The position numbers and the translations under genes were made by a program. This document shows positions 60,923-64,000 of a DNA stretch of 64,000 bases, piece by piece (position 1 is the stretch's first letter; every line of letters begins with the position of its first letter). Origin of the DNA: Bdellovibrionales bacterium (GTDB taxonomy: Bacteria; Bdellovibrionota; Bdellovibrionia; Bdellovibrionales; UBA1609); the NCBI GenBank assembly GCA_019637855.1, contig JAHBUX010000001.1, positions 209,337 through 273,336 of the forward strand, given 5' to 3'. Under the pieces are notes generated by a model that worked only from the letters and a program-made list of their open reading frames with translations, had not been told where the DNA came from and did no database searches.

Positions 60923-61867
60923 CTACTTCACTGTCTTAATGAAATCGATGATACCCATGAGCTCTTGCTCGTTCAGCTGACCCGCGAAGGTCGGCATCAC
61001 GCCGGCCGGGTAACCCTCGACCACGTGAGCGTTAGGGTTAAGAATCGATTCACGGATGTAATTTTCGTCAGCGGTTATAGTCGAGCCGTCAGCCATTTTT
61101 TCACTACGACCGAACATGCCCTTCCACCCCGGTCCTACGCCCTTGGCGTCAGTCAGTTGATGGCAAGCCACGCAACGAGCCGCGTAGACTTTTTGGCCGA
61201 TGTCGACAGAGCTCAACCCTTTATAAGGATCGTTGGACAACCATTCATCGAATTGTTCGCGCGTGACTACGTGGACTTTGGCCAACATGCCCGAGTGTTT
61301 GTCGCCGCAGTACTCGGCGCAGAACACTTGATAGTTGCCCAGCGCATTGGCTTGGAACCAGTAGGTCGTGTAGCGACCCGGCACCACGTCCTGCTTGTTA
61401 CGGAACGCGGGAACGAAAAAGCTGTGCAGGACATCCTTGGACGTCATCACCAACTTCACAGGCTCATTGATCGGAACGTAAAACTCGCCCGACACGCGAC
61501 GACCGCTCTTGTAACCAAACGTCCAATCCCATTTCTGTGCTTCGACGGCGATCTCAAGCGCGTTCTCAGGCATCTTGCGGAAGTCATGGAACAGCTTCCA
61601 GCCCCACACGAACACAACCATAAAGATCACGAAGGGGATAAAGCTCCACAGGAATTCCAAAGTCGTGCTGTGCGAGATGTAAGGCGTCTTCTCACCTTCG
61701 ACTTTGCGACGATACTTAATTACGAAAACAATAAGTCCGCCGATAACGAGAATGCAGGAGATCAAACTCGCAATCAGCAAGAACGCGTAAAGCGCGTCCC
61801 AGCCTTTCGCGATTTCCGTCGCCGCGTACGGGGTGAATCGACTTGCGGTGGATGCTGCCGGTGACAT
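60923..61867 (-). CDS. ctaC: Cytochrome c oxidase subunit II with fused cytochrome c (caa3-type)
   Basis: 314 residues. Two N-terminal helices ([20 protein letters not shown] and [20 protein letters not shown]), then the CuA cupredoxin domain with [10 protein letters not shown] and [12 protein letters not shown] supplying His, Cys, Cys, His, Met. A C-terminal cytochrome c with CVACHQL and the Met of [10 protein letters not shown] makes it a caa3-type subunit that takes electrons directly from cytochrome c. Confidence 0.97.
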   Translation of the reverse strand: MSPAASTASRFTPYAATEIAKGWDALYAFLLIASLISCILVIGGLIVFVIKYRRKVEGEKTPYISHSTTLEFLWSFIPFVIFMVVFVWGWKLFHDFRKMPENALEIAVEAQKWDWTFGYKSGRRVSGEFYVPINEPVKLVMTSKDVLHSFFVPAFRNKQDVVPGRYTTYWFQANALGNYQVFCAEYCGDKHSGMLAKVHVVTREQFDEWLSNDPYKGLSSVDIGQKVYAARCVACHQLTDAKGVGPGWKGMFGRSEKMADGSTITADENYIRESILNPNAHVVEGYPAGVMPTFAGQLNEQELMGIIDFIKTVK

Positions 61868-61882
61868 GAGTGTCGCTCTCCT

Positions 61883-62707
61883 TTATGTCCGTGTACGCTT
61901 GTGTAGATCCCGCCGCCACAGGGGGACCAATAGAACCGCGAGCAGAAGAACCATCAGAATAGCTCCTATGCGCATTAAGTTCCAAGCGTACAGTGTGTAT
62001 TTGTTCTTTTGCGGATCGAACTGAAAGCAGAACATCATGGCCTGCTCAATCATGTTGCCGATTTTCCCACTGGAAGCTTCGAGCAAGCTCAGCTTCAAAG
62101 TGGTGGGATCGGGCTGAATACCGTGAAGGTAACGTGAAATCTTGCCCTCGGGAGTGATCACATATGTGACCGAAGCATGGGCAAACTGCTTTTTCTCAGG
62201 CATCCAAGAAAAGCGGAAGCCGAGCTGATCGGCGATCTTCTGCACGTTCTCTTTGCTACCTGTTAAGAAGTGCCAGCCGGCATCGGTCTGCATGCGACCG
62301 TAGGCGGTCAAATAATTATGTTTCTTCTTGGCTGCTAGATCCGACTTTTCACTGTGATCCATGCTGATGGCGATCACGTCGAAATCCTGCCCGGCCGTCC
62401 ACTTCAAGGTCTTCATGGTGTCAGTCAAACCATTGAGATGATAGTTACACAGGCTCGGACAATCGTAATACACCATGGCCAGCACGGCCGGTTTGTTCTT
62501 GTCGAAGAAGTGGCGCAAAGGCGCCGTCACACCCTTGTCGTCGGTGAACTGCAGATCCATATCGAGCTGTGCGCCCAAGTGTTCTGTCACACCTACGCTC
62601 TGCAGCTCTTTAGGCAATTCATGCCCGGTTACGGTCACCTTCGTGTCGTAAGCCCATGCAGATCCAGAGATGATGGCTGCGCACAGCAGCCCAAGCCACG
62701 TCGTCAA
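61883..62707 (-). CDS. SCO1/SenC-family copper chaperone
   Basis: 274 residues from TTG with AGG upstream; N-terminal signal and one C-terminal helix (LMRIGAILMVLLLAVLLVPL). Thioredoxin-like fold with the copper motif YDCPSLCNYHL and the third ligand His in QFAHASVTYVI. Delivers copper to the CuA site of CtaC. 15 nt before ctaC. Confidence 0.94.
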   Translation of the reverse strand: MTTWLGLLCAAIISGSAWAYDTKVTVTGHELPKELQSVGVTEHLGAQLDMDLQFTDDKGVTAPLRHFFDKNKPAVLAMVYYDCPSLCNYHLNGLTDTMKTLKWTAGQDFDVIAISMDHSEKSDLAAKKKHNYLTAYGRMQTDAGWHFLTGSKENVQKIADQLGFRFSWMPEKKQFAHASVTYVITPEGKISRYLHGIQPDPTTLKLSLLEASSGKIGNMIEQAMMFCFQFDPQKNKYTLYAWNLMRIGAILMVLLLAVLLVPLWRRDLHKRTRT

Positions 62708-62716
62708 ATCACGTAC

Positions 62717-63253
62717 CTATTTTGCGGTTTTAGCAAAAGCTTCGAGCTTAGCCGCGTCGTCTTTAATTCTGTTCTTAGTGACCGAGTGAATGAATTGCAC
62801 CAAAGCCCAACGGTCATTGAGCGGCAAAGTTCCAAATGCCGCCATGCTTGTTCCGGGCATGCCATTTTTGATAGTCTCGAATAGCGCGATCGAATCGCCC
62901 CCGTGCTTCCACTTGCCCTCGACGAAGTTACGCGGCGGAGGAGTTAACCCTTTGCCGGCAGGTCCATCACCCATACCGGCAGGGCCGTGACAAACGGCGC
63001 AGACATTGCCGTAAACTTGTTTACCATGAGCTACCATATCGGGGTTATCTTCCCACGGTTTAGCAATCTTGCTGACATCGACAGCGCCACCACCGCCCGC
63101 CACCGTTTGCTCTGCACCGGGGGCTTGTTCTTTCACTTCTTTGAGATCAATTCCGGGATGAATCATGCTGATGTAAATAAAAAAAGTGAGAGAAAAGACC
63201 ATGGAAAACAGGAAGGCAATGAAGCCTCCGCGGTTGTAGCTGTCGTTCTGCAT
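62717..63253 (-). CDS. Membrane-anchored class I cytochrome c
   Basis: 178 residues from the ATG at 63253; the longer frame upstream is not exported-protein-like. One N-terminal helix (FIAFLFSMVFSLTFFIYISM), a Gly-rich linker, then a cytochrome c domain with NVCAVCHGPAGMGDGPAG and a Met ligand in MPGTSMAAFG. First gene of the cox operon, 9 nt upstream of the SCO gene; probably an electron donor to the oxidase or part of a respiratory complex. Confidence 0.92.
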   Translation of the reverse strand: MQNDSYNRGGFIAFLFSMVFSLTFFIYISMIHPGIDLKEVKEQAPGAEQTVAGGGGAVDVSKIAKPWEDNPDMVAHGKQVYGNVCAVCHGPAGMGDGPAGKGLTPPPRNFVEGKWKHGGDSIALFETIKNGMPGTSMAAFGTLPLNDRWALVQFIHSVTKNRIKDDAAKLEAFAKTAK

Positions 63254-63308
63254 ACAGTTCGCCCTTAGGTTGGATGTCTTACTGTTTGTGCACACTACCA
63301 TTAATGTA

Positions 63309-63343
63309 AAAACCAAGTCACGTATCTAGATTCACTTGGTTTT
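63309..63343. promoter_or_regulatory. 10-bp inverted repeat in the cox operon promoter region
   Basis: AAAACCAAGT (63309-63318) and ACTTGGTTTT (63334-63343) are exactly complementary with a 15-nt gap, 56-90 nt upstream of the first cox gene. It could be a regulator site or, on the minus strand, a leader hairpin followed by a short T-run. Confidence 0.55.
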
Positions 63344-63462
63344 CATCAGACAAGGTTCAGTGACGCCTGGCATCTTTCATGTCTCACCTTGAGACGCGGC
63401 AAGTGTGGCGCGTGTGAGGCCCCGGCAATTCGTATTACTATATATAGAGGAGCGATCATCCC

Positions 63463-63831
63463 ATGCGACTGCTTTTGCCTACACTCACATTTCTTCTGAT
63501 CACAGGCTGTGCTTCCATTCCGCAGCGCGATTTGGAAAATTTGCGCCCCGGAATGGACAAGGACATGGTCCTCAACAAAGTCGGCAATCCGAAGCGAACG
63601 TTTCGGGCAAATGGTCAGGATCATTGGATTTACGTGTATTTTGAGAACGACATTCAAATGTCACGGCAGCTGGATTTCGCTGATGGCAAGCTGTTGAAGG
63701 TTGGCCTCCCAATCTCAAAGCAGTCACTCGAGCGGGCCCTAGAAAACGCCGAGTCGATGGAAGAGTTCGAATCCAAAGCGCGTGAACATCAGCGTAAAAA
63801 TTCAAATTTTAAGGACGTTGACGGCGGCTAA
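63463..63831 (+). CDS. BamE/SmpA-like outer-membrane lipoprotein
   Basis: 122 residues; lipobox ITGC at about 13-16 (LLPTLTFLLITGCASI). The SmpA/OmlA pattern is LRPGMDKDMVLNKVGNPKRT followed by DHWIYVYFENDIQMS. BamE-type proteins help the beta-barrel assembly machine; a long charged tail makes the exact assignment uncertain. TATATATAG and GAGGAG lie just upstream. Confidence 0.8.
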   Translation: MRLLLPTLTFLLITGCASIPQRDLENLRPGMDKDMVLNKVGNPKRTFRANGQDHWIYVYFENDIQMSRQLDFADGKLLKVGLPISKQSLERALENAESMEEFESKAREHQRKNSNFKDVDGG

Positions 63832-63852
63832 CCCGAGGCATAAATCGGGTCC

Positions 63853-64000
63853 ATGTCCGCGTGGGCGACTTTCCTAACCACCATTCAGAATGAAAAAGAG
63901 GTGACCCTTGTCGGCCCCCTCTATCATCAACGCCACACGCCATTAATGCCGACTATATATGTAGATGGTGGCACCCGTTATCGGGCCGCCGGAGGATGGG
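63853..64000 (+). CDS. Start of a gene, possibly thiamine-pyrophosphokinase-like (3' end outside window)
   Basis: The first 49 codons from the ATG at 63853, which follows an in-frame TAA at 63841. Reads VTLVGPLYHQRHTPLMPTIY then VDGGTRYR at the edge. The VDGGT turn recalls the substrate loop of thiamine pyrophosphokinase-like proteins, but too little is visible to be sure. Confidence 0.45.
   Translation, partial: MSAWATFLTTIQNEKEVTLVGPLYHQRHTPLMPTIYVDGGTRYRAAGGW

Noticed and set aside
60896-61864. Long open frame antisense to ctaC (and similar ones opposite rpoD, ctaD and the FHA gene)
   Set aside because: The opposite strand encodes certain, conserved proteins; these frames have no family features or ribosome sites and come from codon bias.

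Overview
The window looks like chromosome of a free-living or predatory Gram-negative bacterium, most plausibly a Bdellovibrionota / Oligoflexia-type lineage (Bdellovibrio and relatives). That placement is inference. It rests on the rpsU-yqeY-dnaG-rpoD order, the A2-type caa3 oxidase operon with its own SCO protein and heme A genes, the many signal-peptide proteins of unknown function, and frequent GTG/TTG starts. Base composition is moderately GC-rich apart from a visibly AT-richer stretch at about 15.0-22.8 kb. No phylogenetic test could be run.

Layout. 0-6.7 kb: the end of a secreted cyclophilin, a membrane coiled-coil protein, an outer-membrane factor + RND pump operon behind a near-ideal operator palindrome, and a lone MlaC-like protein. 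6.8-14.8 kb: housekeeping genes, namely a macromolecular-synthesis operon (rpsU, yqeY, dnaG, rpoD), divergent tadA, a SpoIID-domain protein, a HAD phosphatase, an SRPBCC protein and tRNA-Ser(GGA). 14.9-22.8 kb: an accessory patch beginning just after the tRNA. It holds an 8-bp tandem repeat, an XRE regulator, a small ORF joined in frame across a TAG to a membrane protein, an integrase fragment, a decayed IS3-family element, a 23-bp direct repeat, an alpha/beta hydrolase, a GNAT, a DUF2239 gene with paired operators, and a higBA toxin-antitoxin pair. 22.8-29 kb: a DUF1254/1214 protein, slyX-hflX-SUI1, and an alkylation-repair pair (Ada/AlkA fusion + MGMT). 29-35.5 kb: secreted proteins, including a subtilase whose start codon sits inside a terminator-like hairpin, and an outer-membrane barrel coupled to a DUF4336 protein.

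35.5-40.5 kb holds the best candidate for an uncharacterised system: three tightly packed minus-strand genes encoding a MotB/OmpA-like stator with a very long coiled coil, a TolQ/ExbB-like three-helix protein, and an FHA-domain coiled-coil protein with one membrane helix. Together they look like a proton-driven envelope motor with a phosphopeptide-reading cytoplasmic arm.

40.7-56.6 kb: a Gly-rich secreted protein, a hemerythrin, an oxidoreductase, an M32 carboxypeptidase, a complete branched-chain amino-acid ABC transporter (livKHMGF), purN, an S41 protease, the fahA/maiA pair for the end of tyrosine degradation, and a 7TMR-DISM histidine kinase. 56.5-63.3 kb: one long operon for an A2-type caa3 oxidase (cytochrome c, sco, ctaC, ctaD, ctaE, ctaF, ctaB, ctaA). 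The window ends with a BamE/SmpA-like lipoprotein and the start of a possible thiamine-pyrophosphokinase-like gene. Genes are packed tightly: many start/stop overlaps occur, and five convergent pairs share a 4-nt stop overlap.
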